This document shows, piece by piece, positions 19,101 through 26,622 of a stretch of 64,000 nt of DNA. The first letter of the stretch is position 1. Each line of letters begins with the position of its first letter. Source of the DNA: Curtobacterium flaccumfaciens UCD-AKU (GTDB taxonomy: Bacteria > Actinomycetota > Actinomycetes > Actinomycetales > Microbacteriaceae); NCBI RefSeq assembly GCF_000349565.1, contig NZ_APJN01000082.1, positions 1 to 64,000 of the forward strand, in the 5' to 3' direction. The notes under the pieces were generated by a model. That model ran no database searches. It was not told where the DNA came from and was given only the letters and a program-made list of their open reading frames with translations. A program made the translations under genes and the position numbers.

Positions 19101-21983
19101 CGACGCCTGCTCGGCGCGCGGCGCGATGCCGACGCGCACGGTGCCGCTCGCACGGGCGCCGAGAGCGTCCACCACGGTGTAGGTGAACTCGTCGGTGCCG
19201 GCTGAGTAGTCGCCGGCCTCGTAGGTCAGGGCGTCCGCGGCCACGTCGGTGACCGATCCCTTGTCGGGGTTGGAACCCACGCCGACGAGCTGGACGGAGT
19301 CGCCGTCCGGGTCGATCCCGTTCAGGGGCACGCTGACCCGCACCGACGACCCGGCGACGACGCGCGCGGTGACGGTCTGCGGGACCGGCGGGTTGTTCGT
19401 GGCGGCGTCGCGCTCGCGCACCGAGATCGACACGGCGGCGTCGGCGTACTGGCCGTCGGGCCCGGCGACCCGGTAGACGGCGGTGTAGTTGCCCGGCGTC
19501 TTCGGGGCGAGGTACCGCAGGTGGTCACCGGAGACGAACAGCAGCCCGCCGTCGCCCGGCACGTTCTGCACCAGCTCGGGCTGCAGCGTCAGCGGCTCGC
19601 CTTCTGGCTGGGTGTCGTTGTCGAGCACGTCGATGTTCGCGACGTCGCCCACACGCACCGTGGAGCTGTCCGGTTGGGCGACCGGTGGCTGGATGCGGTC
19701 TGGCTTCGGGATCTCGACGACGGTGATCGTGCCAGGGGACGACGCCAGGCCGTTGGTCTCGGTGTACCCGAACGAGACCGGTCCGTCGAGCGGTGCCGTG
19801 AGGGTGACCCGGACCGTGTGCTGGTCGAGGATGCTCGCCTGCACGCCGCTGCCGCGTCCGGGGCCGTCGAGCGCCGTCACGAGCAGCACGCCGCCCGCCG
19901 GGTCGATGTCGGTCGCGGTGACGTCGGTGTCCTTCGAGGACAGGGTGTTGACGAACACCGTCTTCGGCGTGGTGATCGGCGCCGTCGACGCGTCCGGTGG
20001 CGCGAGGACGGTCACACGGACGATGCCGCTCGACGTCTTCACGCCGTCGGTCACCGTGTACTCGAGCTGGTGGTCGCCCGCCCGTTCACCCTGCACGCGG
20101 AACGTGCCGGCGTCGTAGCTCGGGGTGACGGTGAGGCCGGACGCCGAGGACACACTCGTCAGCGTCACGGTGCCGTTGCCGCCCCGCACGTGGTCGAGCG
20201 GCTCGACCGTGAACGCCTTGCCCGCGTAGCCGGACACGGGGAACGGATCGGCACGCAGCGGGACGGTGCCCTGCTTGGCCACCCGGACCGTCACGGCGCC
20301 CCGGCCGTCCGCGCGTCCGTCGCTCACGACCAGCTGCACGGACCGTTCGCCGGTCCGACCGCTGTCGTTCCGGAAGTCGAGCAGACCGTCGGGCGTGGTG
20401 GACACCCGGTCGCCGTTCGACGCCGTGGCCGACTCCAGGTACACCGGGTCGCCGTCCGGGTCGACCCAGTCGCCGAGGACGTTCGTCACGACGTGCCCGT
20501 TCTGGACGACGTCGGCAGAGGTGTCGCGCACCTGCCGCGGTGCTTCGTTCTGGCTGTCGGGACGGACGGTGACCCGGACGGTCGCGGTGTCGGAGCCGCC
20601 GTTGCCGTCGGTGATCGTGTACGGGAACGTCACGGTTCCGGTGGCGCGCGACGACAGCGTCACCTGCAGGCGTTGGCCGTCGCCGACGATCGCGACGCGG
20701 CCGGCGGACTTCGAGATGGTGCCGACCTTGCTCACGATGATCGGGTCACCGTTCGGGTCGTAGTCGTTGAGCAGGACCGGGAGGCTCGTGGTGCGTCCCG
20801 GACGAGCGCCCAGTTCGTCGTCGACCGCGACCGGCGGCTTCTGGTCCTTGTCGACCTCGGGGTCGTCGTCGGAGACCTGCTCCCGTTGCTGCTGGTCGTC
20901 CCGCTTGATCAGGTCGGCCCAGTTGTCGATGAGCTGACCGCTCCGGTCGATGGCCCAGGAACGGCCGCTCGTCGGGTCGTTGGCGACGACGGTGTCGCCG
21001 TTGTGCAGGATCTGCAGTTCGCTCGTGCCGCCGGTGCTCGCCAGCCGCTGCAGCGCGTTGCCGTCGCAGGTGTCGATCGCCTCTCCGCCCGCCCATGCCG
21101 CGTAGGTGCACGATCCGTCGACGTAGGGCCGGGCGGCGCGTCCGGAGACCTGGAGCGCGGTGGCGTCCACGGCACCGGAGGCGCTGACCCGGACCAGGCC
21201 CGCTGTGCCGGCGACGGTCACCTGGGCCGTCGTGTCCGACGAACGCTGCAGCGCCGGCGACGAGCCCACCCGGTCACCGAGCTCGACGGTGCGGCCGTCG
21301 ACCGACAGGGCACCGCTCGTGCGGTCGAGCACGGCGAGGTGCCCGTCGAAGGTCGCGACCTGGAAGTCGTCGCCGCGGTCCATCTTGACCTTCCACCGTT
21401 GGTCGACGGTGAGCGTCGTGCCGACGTCGACGAGCGATGCGGTCCCGGTCTTCGCGGAGTAGACCGCGACGTGCCCGTCGGAGGCGTCGAAGACGGTGTC
21501 GGCGCCGAGGGTCAGGTCGGCCTTGGCCGACGCGTCGAACTCGGCGAGGTCGCTCGCGGGTGTGGCCCAGAGCTCGCCCGTGTCGGCGTTGCCGATGACC
21601 GCGGTGTCACCGGCGAAGAAGACGTGTGGCGTCCCCGCCGGCAGGGTGATGGCGTCGCCGACGGTGGCGTCGGCGACGTTGACCTGTGCGACGGTGCCCT
21701 TCGTCTCGTCGACGCTGTAGACGGTGGATCCACGCTGCAGCACCGAGAGGTCGTCGCTGGCCGTCTCGACCGCGGTGTTGAGCTGCAGGATGCCGGTGTT
21801 CGCCCGTCCGACGGCGCCGTACTTGGCAGAGGGCACCCACACGGTGCCGTCCCCGAGGTCGACGCGCTGCGTGTGGTACCCGGTGGACACGATGGCGGTG
21901 GTCGCGACGACGGCGGCGACGAGCACCGAGACGCCCGTCGTCACCGCGGCGGAGCGGTGCTTCGCGAGGAGGGCGCGGATCAC
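16122..21983 (-). CDS. giant membrane-anchored Ig-like (tandem-95 type) and fibronectin-III repeat protein
   Basis: A 1953-residue protein. A short cytoplasmic N-terminus and one helix (about residues 12-33) anchor it. About 370 extracellular residues follow with short repeated VYS/VAVYS-type blades that suggest a beta-propeller. From about 400 to 1460 come roughly eleven cadherin/Ig-like repeats near 96 residues long, most with an Asp-rich calcium-type motif (NDYDPNGDP, NGIDPDGDS, QNDSDPEGGQ, DNDTQPEGE). Three FN3 domains follow (about 1460-1730), then a Cys-containing region and a Pro/Glu tail without sorting signal. The GTG start overlaps the kinase stop; translation is probably coupled. 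Likely an adhesive or wall-spanning surface protein; ligand unknown. Confidence 0.9.
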   Translation of the reverse strand: MIRALLAKHRSAAVTTGVSVLVAAVVATTAIVSTGYHTQRVDLGDGTVWVPSAKYGAVGRANTGILQLNTAVETASDDLSVLQRGSTVYSVDETKGTVAQVNVADATVGDAITLPAGTPHVFFAGDTAVIGNADTGELWATPASDLAEFDASAKADLTLGADTVFDASDGHVAVYSAKTGTASLVDVGTTLTVDQRWKVKMDRGDDFQVATFDGHLAVLDRTSGALSVDGRTVELGDRVGSSPALQRSSDTTAQVTVAGTAGLVRVSASGAVDATALQVSGRAARPYVDGSCTYAAWAGGEAIDTCDGNALQRLASTGGTSELQILHNGDTVVANDPTSGRSWAIDRSGQLIDNWADLIKRDDQQQREQVSDDDPEVDKDQKPPVAVDDELGARPGRTTSLPVLLNDYDPNGDPIIVSKVGTISKSAGRVAIVGDGQRLQVTLSSRATGTVTFPYTITDGNGGSDTATVRVTVRPDSQNEAPRQVRDTSADVVQNGHVVTNVLGDWVDPDGDPVYLESATASNGDRVSTTPDGLLDFRNDSGRTGERSVQLVVSDGRADGRGAVTVRVAKQGTVPLRADPFPVSGYAGKAFTVEPLDHVRGGNGTVTLTSVSSASGLTVTPSYDAGTFRVQGERAGDHQLEYTVTDGVKTSSGIVRVTVLAPPDASTAPITTPKTVFVNTLSSKDTDVTATDIDPAGGVLLVTALDGPGRGSGVQASILDQHTVRVTLTAPLDGPVSFGYTETNGLASSPGTITVVEIPKPDRIQPPVAQPDSSTVRVGDVANIDVLDNDTQPEGEPLTLQPELVQNVPGDGGLLFVSGDHLRYLAPKTPGNYTAVYRVAGPDGQYADAAVSISVRERDAATNNPPVPQTVTARVVAGSSVRVSVPLNGIDPDGDSVQLVGVGSNPDKGSVTDVAADALTYEAGDYSAGTDEFTYTVVDALGARASGTVRVGIAPRAEQASNPVAEADHVTIRPGGSVTVRVLQNDSDPEGGQLTVAQAEPTAEDVTAKILRKQQIRVTPPKSAKSGDFAVLYTVANTSGGSSTAFLTVTVDPDAQPLRPEVDDTTLDLQDILHRQSVTVDVLDNVFFAEGTAADLRVGVVPGYGDTAKPTDDGRITVRLTDDSQVIPFSVARIDHPDIVSYGFINVPGFDDALPQINRSAGAVTVKSEATVRIPLQDFVVTANGKTAKITDRGTVKATHANGQSLVVDSSTLQFTSAKLYYGRASISFEVTDGSSANGGKGRVATLVLPITVTPRSNQPPAFTGSSVEMQPGETRKIDLTKLTDYPYPKDLPELRYSIVGRPAAGTTASIAKQQLTISVADTAKKNTTASVGIGVADDANAGRAGTVTVGVVASTRPVVQPGADRSVTKRGATTTIDVLTNDQPTNPFPGERLRVVNIRGLSGGLPSGVTVTPSGDRTRLQVSVAATAKPGDAHLQYQVADATNDPDRYVWGDVTISVQDVPDAPGAPSRTGSYDGGQATLTWSTPQGNNSPITGYRVVGTNGVSKNCGTATVCTLTGLDPKASYRFQVVATNAIGDSKPSARSAPVSADFVPAPPKGITVTPSKSTPNQLDVKWGKVSAPNNGSAVDDYIVSIEGPGLSTTRHTGTATNTSFTGAQSAAQYKVTVSARNDADRNGTVVQWNSASATGSAVGTPGKPTNLQAVAGDQADSSGRSTVTVTWSAGDAAGGSGLRYAVFRSGNVNCASPSSNSLGSSSPTRDSGVGGGSTRYAVTVTNGYFCNVEYVDAVTYERPSGTGRPSVDVVPAGTNLWNVSVTAPSRPAHHYQLETGGQPITLQPGQTWTGVPGSGARNVSAPLTLRACGGPGSSFCTSDADSWTGNATAFDANLTVTTAQQGQAIAVTGPSGSGITVRYTAYWYASDDGDGFPTTSSWDAGQTPPEPPFFAKSVKVRAYVSATDGSGSTQAGEATEPFSVAAAPEPPPEQPAPEPAPGG

Positions 21984-23392
21984 CCGGCGCTCCCGATCGT
22001 CGCGCACTTCTGCGCACTCGCAGCGCCCGTCTTGCCGTCCCGGTTCACCGCGACGGCGATGCACTCCTCGTCGCCCCGGTCACCGGAGACGACGAAGGTC
22101 GTGCCGGTCTGCTGGCTCGAGGAGCCGTTCGACGAGATGACGTAGGTGTCGCCGCTGCGCAGGCCCGGGTCGGTCCAGCTGAACGACACCGACTGCGGGG
22201 ACGTCTCGGCGCGGAGTTCGGCGACGACGGGGATCGCCCCGGCGCCGAGTCGTCCGACGACGACGACCGTGGCGACGGCGAGGGCGGCGACCACGACGAC
22301 GGTGAGGGAGGTCGCCCAGACCAGGGTCGAACGGCTCCGGCGGCGGCTCCGCGTCACGGAACCGGTGCGGTGCACCGTGCCGACGCTGTGGCCGCCGCCG
22401 GCCACGACACCGCCCTGCACGGCGCGTCGGGTCCGGCGGCGGCCACCGACACGGGTCGGCGGCTGCAGCTCACGGATCATCGTGCGGTCGCCGTGTGGGG
22501 TCGGTGTGGAGATCGCCCAGGCCTCGACCGCGACGTCGGCGGACGTCTGCGGGATGCCGAGCTCGGCCTCGACCTGCTGGAACCCGCGCACGAGCTCGAT
22601 CACCGACGCCGGGCGCCCCTGCGGCTTGCGCGAGAGTGCCGAGGCGAGCAGGCGCTCGAGCGAGGGCGGCACGTCGGTGCGTCCGGTGGGCTTCACCCCG
22701 CCCTTGTCGATCCGGTGCATCAGGTCGTTCGCGCCGTTCTTGCCGCCACGGACCTCGAACGGGCTGCGCCCCGCCAGGAGCGAGTAGACGGTGGCAGCGA
22801 GCGAGTACACCTCGGACTGGATCGTGCCGCGCGACTCGTCGATCAGGACCTCGGGGGCCGACCACGGGATCGACATGCCGATCGGCTCGTCCGGGTCGGT
22901 GCCGCCGATGGTCGCGGCGATGCCGAAGTCGGAGAGCACGGGGTTGCCGTAGGCGGTCAGCAGGATGTTCGACGGCTTGATGTCGCGGTGCAGCACGCCC
23001 TCGCGGTGTGCGGTCTCGAGGGCGGATCCGATGCGGATGCCGATCGACAGCACCTCGGAGACCGGGATCGGTTCGCGACGGTACCGCTCGCTGAGCGACG
23101 ACGAGCAGAGCTCCATCACGAGGTACGGGCGACCGTCCGCCGCGACGCTCGCCTGCAGGACGGTGAGGATCGACGGGTGCGTGCTCAGCCGGGCCATCAG
23201 GTTGGCCTCGGCCTGGAACATCTGCCGGACACGGTCGTCGACGACCTCGTCCAGCAGCACCTTGACCGCGACCTGGCGCCGGGGCATGTCCTGCTCGTAG
23301 AGGAAGACGTCGGCGAAGCCACCGGACCCGAGGACGTGCACGGGACTGAAACCGCCGATCACGGGCGGGTTGGACGGCAGGCGTCTCGCCAT
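21980..23392 (-). CDS. membrane Ser/Thr protein kinase of the PknB/Hanks type
   Basis: A 470-residue kinase. The cytoplasmic catalytic domain spans about residues 10-270: glycine loop GSGGFADV, VAVKV lysine, catalytic HRDIKPSNILL, DFG in SDFGIA, and the SAPEVL motif. A basic linker, one membrane helix (about 375-400) and an outer domain of about 75 residues follow. The outer domain looks like a single FN3-type module (SVSFSWTDPG...DTYVISSNG) with two Cys; no PASTA repeats are present. ATG at 23392 is chosen because AGGAGAGGACC precedes it; upstream sequence in frame lacks kinase similarity. It is the first gene of the promoter at 23.45 kb and overlaps the giant protein gene. Confidence 0.93.
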   Translation of the reverse strand: MARRLPSNPPVIGGFSPVHVLGSGGFADVFLYEQDMPRRQVAVKVLLDEVVDDRVRQMFQAEANLMARLSTHPSILTVLQASVAADGRPYLVMELCSSSLSERYRREPIPVSEVLSIGIRIGSALETAHREGVLHRDIKPSNILLTAYGNPVLSDFGIAATIGGTDPDEPIGMSIPWSAPEVLIDESRGTIQSEVYSLAATVYSLLAGRSPFEVRGGKNGANDLMHRIDKGGVKPTGRTDVPPSLERLLASALSRKPQGRPASVIELVRGFQQVEAELGIPQTSADVAVEAWAISTPTPHGDRTMIRELQPPTRVGGRRRTRRAVQGGVVAGGGHSVGTVHRTGSVTRSRRRSRSTLVWATSLTVVVVAALAVATVVVVGRLGAGAIPVVAELRAETSPQSVSFSWTDPGLRSGDTYVISSNGSSSQQTGTTFVVSGDRGDEECIAVAVNRDGKTGAASAQKCATIGSAG

Positions 23393-23444
23393 GGTCCTCT
23401 CCTCCCCCCGGCCGAGCGGCCAGCTCTCTCGACGTGGCCATGTC

Positions 23445-23450
23445 ATTGTA
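23445..23450 (-). promoter_or_regulatory. -10 box upstream of the kinase-giant protein operon
   Basis: TACAAT on the minus strand matches the vegetative -10 consensus in five of six positions. It lies in the 131-nt gap between the PP2C and kinase genes and predicts a leader of about 45 nt. A -35 is weak; GGAATG lies 18 bases upstream. The kinase-to-membrane-protein segment could thus be transcribed independently of the upstream ATP synthase and FHA genes. Confidence 0.5.
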
Positions 23451-23523
23451 CGAAGCGTGGGTGACCGACATTCCGCACGTCGGTCCCCCACCGGTCGACG
23501 TGTTCCCCCAGTTCGGGGGCCAG

Positions 23524-24345
23524 CTAGTGCCGCGGCAGCGTGTCCTCGAGGTCACCGTCGTCCGGTGCGGCGTCGACCTGCAGCACCACCACGGTGACGT
23601 TGTCACGGCCCCCGGCCACGACGGCGTCGCCGACCAGGCGCTCCGCCAGGTCCTGCGCGCCCGGCTCGCGTGCGGCGATCCGGGCGATGCCGGCGTCGCC
23701 GAGCTCCTTGGTCAGCCCGTCCGAGCAGACGATGTAGCGGTCACCGGCCCGCAGGGGCAGGGTCCACCAGTCCGGCGCCGGCGGCTCACCGAAGCCGACG
23801 GCTCGCGTGATGACGTTGCTGTCGGGGTGCTGTTCGGCGTCCTCGGCCCGCAACAGGCCGGCGTCCACCATCTCCTGCACCACCGAGTGGTCGACGGTGA
23901 CGCGACGGAGCACGCCGTCCTCGATGCGGTAGGTACGCGAGTCGCCGACGTTGAACACGAGCGCCGCGGGCTGCCCGAGCGACGCCACGAGTGCGATCCC
24001 GGTGACCGTGGTACCTGCGCCGATGGCGTTGCCGCCGGCTGCACGCTCGATGTCGGCCGTCGCCAGGAGCAGGGCACGCTGGATGCCCTGCCGCGTGGTG
24101 AACGGTTCCGCGGTGACCTGTTCGAGCCGACGCACGACCGCGTCGCTGGCGCGGTCGCCTGCCAGGTGCCCGCCCATGCCGTCGGCGACGACGAAGAACG
24201 GCGCACCGACGATGTAGCTGTCCTCGTTGTGGTCACGCCGTCGACCGACGTCGGTCGCGGCTCCCCACGAGAGCGTCAGGGTGGCGCCGTCGGCACCGGG
24301 GACGTCGATGGCGTGCGCAGTGGCTGCTCGGCCGAGTTCGGTCAC
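23524..24345 (-). CDS. PP2C-family (PPM) protein Ser/Thr phosphatase
   Basis: A 273-residue soluble phosphatase with all PPM motifs: RDHNEDS, VADGMGGH, GDSRTYRI, SDGLT and GGRDNVTVVV, giving the metal-binding Asp set. It would dephosphorylate the kinase and its substrates. No membrane segment is seen, unlike mycobacterial PstP. The start is GTG at 24345, three bases after the FHA gene stop. It completes a writer (kinase), eraser (phosphatase) and reader (FHA) set within 3.5 kb. Confidence 0.94.
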   Translation of the reverse strand: MTELGRAATAHAIDVPGADGATLTLSWGAATDVGRRRDHNEDSYIVGAPFFVVADGMGGHLAGDRASDAVVRRLEQVTAEPFTTRQGIQRALLLATADIERAAGGNAIGAGTTVTGIALVASLGQPAALVFNVGDSRTYRIEDGVLRRVTVDHSVVQEMVDAGLLRAEDAEQHPDSNVITRAVGFGEPPAPDWWTLPLRAGDRYIVCSDGLTKELGDAGIARIAAREPGAQDLAERLVGDAVVAGGRDNVTVVVLQVDAAPDDGDLEDTLPRH

Positions 24346-24348
24346 GTG

Positions 24349-25164
24349 TCAGGATCGCTCTCTGGTGGGTCGGGGCGTGCCGTGTGCTGTCTGATCGGAG
24401 GGCAACGGGAGAACCGGAGGCGCCCCATCTGCCGTCGGTGCGACCCGGAGGTACGGCGAGAGGACCTCGATGGCGTTGCCGTCACCGATCTCGACTACCG
24501 TACCCGTCAGCGCGACGATCGACGCACCCGACGCCATGCGGTAGGCGGGTGCACCGGCCGGGCGGACGACCGTCCCGTTGGTGGACCGGAGGTCCTGCAC
24601 GACGACGGCCTCGCCCTCGGCGTGCATCCGCACGTGCGATGAGGACACCTGTCCGTACACCGACCGCACGGTCACGAGTTCGGGCTGCGGACCGCGGGTG
24701 ACCCGCGGCAGCGACGGCCGTCGGCCGATGACCACCGGGTGGTCGAGCCGGAAGGTGCGGTCGCCGATGCGGATGGACGGCACGCGTGCCGTCGGCGCTG
24801 CGGGGACCGACGGCACGGTCGGGAGGCCCGGGGCAGCGCCCACGGACGGGCCCGGCCCGGCGCCCGGTCGCGCTGGCAGCCGGACGACGGTGTCCTCCGG
24901 ATCGGCGTCGTCAGCCGGCGCCGGCACCCGGACGGCGCCGTCGTGTCCGGGCCGGATGACGGTGTCGCCGAGGACCCCGTCGTCGGACTCGGACGCCGGG
25001 TCCGCTCCGGTGCCGGAACCGCCCGGTGCTGCGCCACGGATGACCGTGTCGCCGATGGCGTCGGCCGTCCGGTCACCGCCCGGCGATCGTCGGGGTCGCC
25101 GGATGACGGTGTCCTCGATGTCGTCGTCGCGCAACCGGAGCCCTCCCAGTGTGGTCTCCCCCAC
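24349..25164 (-). CDS. FHA-domain protein with repeated DTVIR motifs
   Basis: A 271-residue cytoplasmic protein. The N-terminal low-complexity half carries four near-identical motifs (EDTVIRRP, GDTVIRGA, GDTVIRPG, EDTVVRLP) at about 20-30 residue spacing. The C-terminal part (about residues 140-245) is an FHA domain with VVIGRRP, VSSSHVRM and RSTNGTVV. The Thr of each motif is a plausible target of the neighbouring kinase, and the FHA domain could bind it intra- or intermolecularly, as in GarA/FhaA-type proteins. GTG at 25164 is chosen as start because the first motif follows closely and the upstream frame overlaps another gene. Confidence 0.87.
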   Translation of the reverse strand: MGETTLGGLRLRDDDIEDTVIRRPRRSPGGDRTADAIGDTVIRGAAPGGSGTGADPASESDDGVLGDTVIRPGHDGAVRVPAPADDADPEDTVVRLPARPGAGPGPSVGAAPGLPTVPSVPAAPTARVPSIRIGDRTFRLDHPVVIGRRPSLPRVTRGPQPELVTVRSVYGQVSSSHVRMHAEGEAVVVQDLRSTNGTVVRPAGAPAYRMASGASIVALTGTVVEIGDGNAIEVLSPYLRVAPTADGAPPVLPLPSDQTAHGTPRPTRERS

Positions 25165-25189
25165 CGTAGACGATCCTGTCGACCCCAGG

Positions 25190-25798
25190 TCATCGCCGCT
25201 CCCACGACGGCCCACTGCCGGCGATGACCGAGCGCAGGACCAGCCCCGCGAGCGGGTCGTCCGCGCGGGTCTCGAGGGCGTAGCGTGCCCGGGTCTCCGC
25301 CCGTGCCCACGATCCGAGCGCCCAGGCGCACCACGCCCCGAGCGACAGGGCACCCGCAGCGCCCGACGAGCCGTCGAACGGGCCGTCCTGTGCCCGCCAC
25401 AGCCGCCAGGCATCAGCACACCGATCCCCTGCGAGCCGGACCCTGGCACGGTCGGGCGCTGGGCCGAACCCGTGGAGCGCCGGCGGCGTCGGATCGGCGA
25501 AGGGGTCGAACACGCGGATCGACCGGGGATCCGGTGCGCCCTGTGCCGCGATGAAGGGGACCAGGGCCATCCGGGGCGCGAGCGCGCCGCACGCTGTCAC
25601 CACGGCCGTCGCAGCGGCCGTCGACAGGTCGGCACGACCGGGCGCGACCAGCGCGGCCGCCGCGGCGGGGAGGGTGACCGCAGCGGCGATCTCGCGAGGG
25701 TAACGGACTGCGGAACCGGGGTCGGACTGTGCCGTGAGAGGGATCATGCACGTCATCGAAACGTGCTGCGGGCCTCCAGGCAGGGGCGCCCCGGCCAT
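25190..25798 (-). CDS. hypothetical protein, weakly like the C-terminal part of DUF4192 proteins
   Basis: A protein of up to 202 residues. The C-terminal 80 residues (GDRCADAWRLWRA ... GAWCAWALGSWARAETRARYALE) look like the helical, TPR-like end of DUF4192 proteins, but the N-terminal half typical of that family is missing, so it may be a shortened relative. Starts at 25798, 25756 (MTCMIPL) or 25747 are all possible and none has a good Shine-Dalgarno. It sits between yaaA and the FHA gene on the same strand. Function unknown, and the family assignment is tentative. Confidence 0.5.
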   Translation of the reverse strand: MAGAPLPGGPQHVSMTCMIPLTAQSDPGSAVRYPREIAAAVTLPAAAAALVAPGRADLSTAAATAVVTACGALAPRMALVPFIAAQGAPDPRSIRVFDPFADPTPPALHGFGPAPDRARVRLAGDRCADAWRLWRAQDGPFDGSSGAAGALSLGAWCAWALGSWARAETRARYALETRADDPLAGLVLRSVIAGSGPSWERR

Positions 25799-25855
25799 CT
25801 GTGGACCGGAGCGCCGCTGACGACGCGTGTGGAGGACGGACCGGGCGGGTCCGGC

Positions 25856-26617
25856 TCAGGCCGTGACGGGCTCCAGGCTCTCGGCGACCAGATCCCAGCC
25901 GCCCTCGTTCGGTTCGACGACGACACCGTGCGCAGCAGCCCACTCGACCAGGTCGCCCATGCTGCCGATGCTCGCACCGGTGCGGGCGAGCAGCGCCACC
26001 AGGCGACCCTTCGCCGTCTTGTTCCAGTGGTTCAGGGCTCGACGACGGCCGGAGCCGTCGACGCTCACCACCCGTGGTGCCACCGCTCCGGGCACGGGGC
26101 CGAGCTGCCGGTACCCCTCGGACCGCAGGTCGAGCACCAGGCCGTCCGCACGGGTCAGCAGGGAACGGGTCGACACCGCCGGCCAGTGCGCGGCCAACCG
26201 GATCGAACCGAGCCGCGAGTCGTGCGACAGCCGGTACGCCGGGATCGGGTCCCCCGCACCGATCGGCCCGAACATCGCGGACTGCACGATCACGTGCTCC
26301 GCCCACCACTCCCGGGTCGCAGCGTCCGCGTCCTGGGCACCCAACGGGTCGAACAGGACCCCCGTGTACCGCTCGATCGCAGGCATGGTGCCCGAGGTCT
26401 CGAGCTCGAGGTTCCGGAGACGCTCGGCGATCGACTTCGGACCGAGCTTGAGTGCCGTCCTGGCCGAGGACTCCTCGGAACTGACGAAGCGGGCCGCGGT
26501 GATCACCGCGGCCCGCTCATCGGCCAGTTCCGGGAACGAGAGCGCACGCAGATCGAGCGTGCGACTCGTGTCCCCGCCCTCCCGCTTCGTCTCCGAAGGC
26601 GGGAGCAGGACGGTCAG
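25856..26617 (-). CDS. yaaA: YaaA-family peroxide-stress/DNA-binding-fold protein, probable CTG start
   Basis: The family (DUF328/UPF0246) protects against hydrogen peroxide in E. coli by lowering free iron. Recognisable parts are LLPPSETK near the N-terminus, ERYTGVLFDPL, and the C-terminal NHWNKTAKGRL. The conserved LLPPSETK lies upstream of the first ATG (26506). Between it and the preceding in-frame stop there is no ATG, GTG or TTG, only CTG codons. CTG at 26617 puts two residues before LLPPSE, as in relatives, five bases after the atpC stop, and gives 253 residues, the family length. Starting at 26506 would remove 37 residues with the signature. Confidence 0.85.
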   Translation of the reverse strand: MTVLLPPSETKREGGDTSRTLDLRALSFPELADERAAVITAARFVSSEESSARTALKLGPKSIAERLRNLELETSGTMPAIERYTGVLFDPLGAQDADAATREWWAEHVIVQSAMFGPIGAGDPIPAYRLSHDSRLGSIRLAAHWPAVSTRSLLTRADGLVLDLRSEGYRQLGPVPGAVAPRVVSVDGSGRRRALNHWNKTAKGRLVALLARTGASIGSMGDLVEWAAAHGVVVEPNEGGWDLVAESLEPVTA

Positions 26618-26622
26618 TCCGG

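Noticed and set aside
23505-23519. Rho-independent terminator after the PP2C gene
   Set aside because: Only a 5-bp stem (CCCCC/GGGGG) without a following T-run; at most a weak attenuator.
25413-26309. A 298-residue frame overlapping the end of yaaA and the DUF4192-like gene
   Set aside because: Arg/Pro/Gly-rich alternative frame crossing a supported stop; yaaA motifs lie in another frame.
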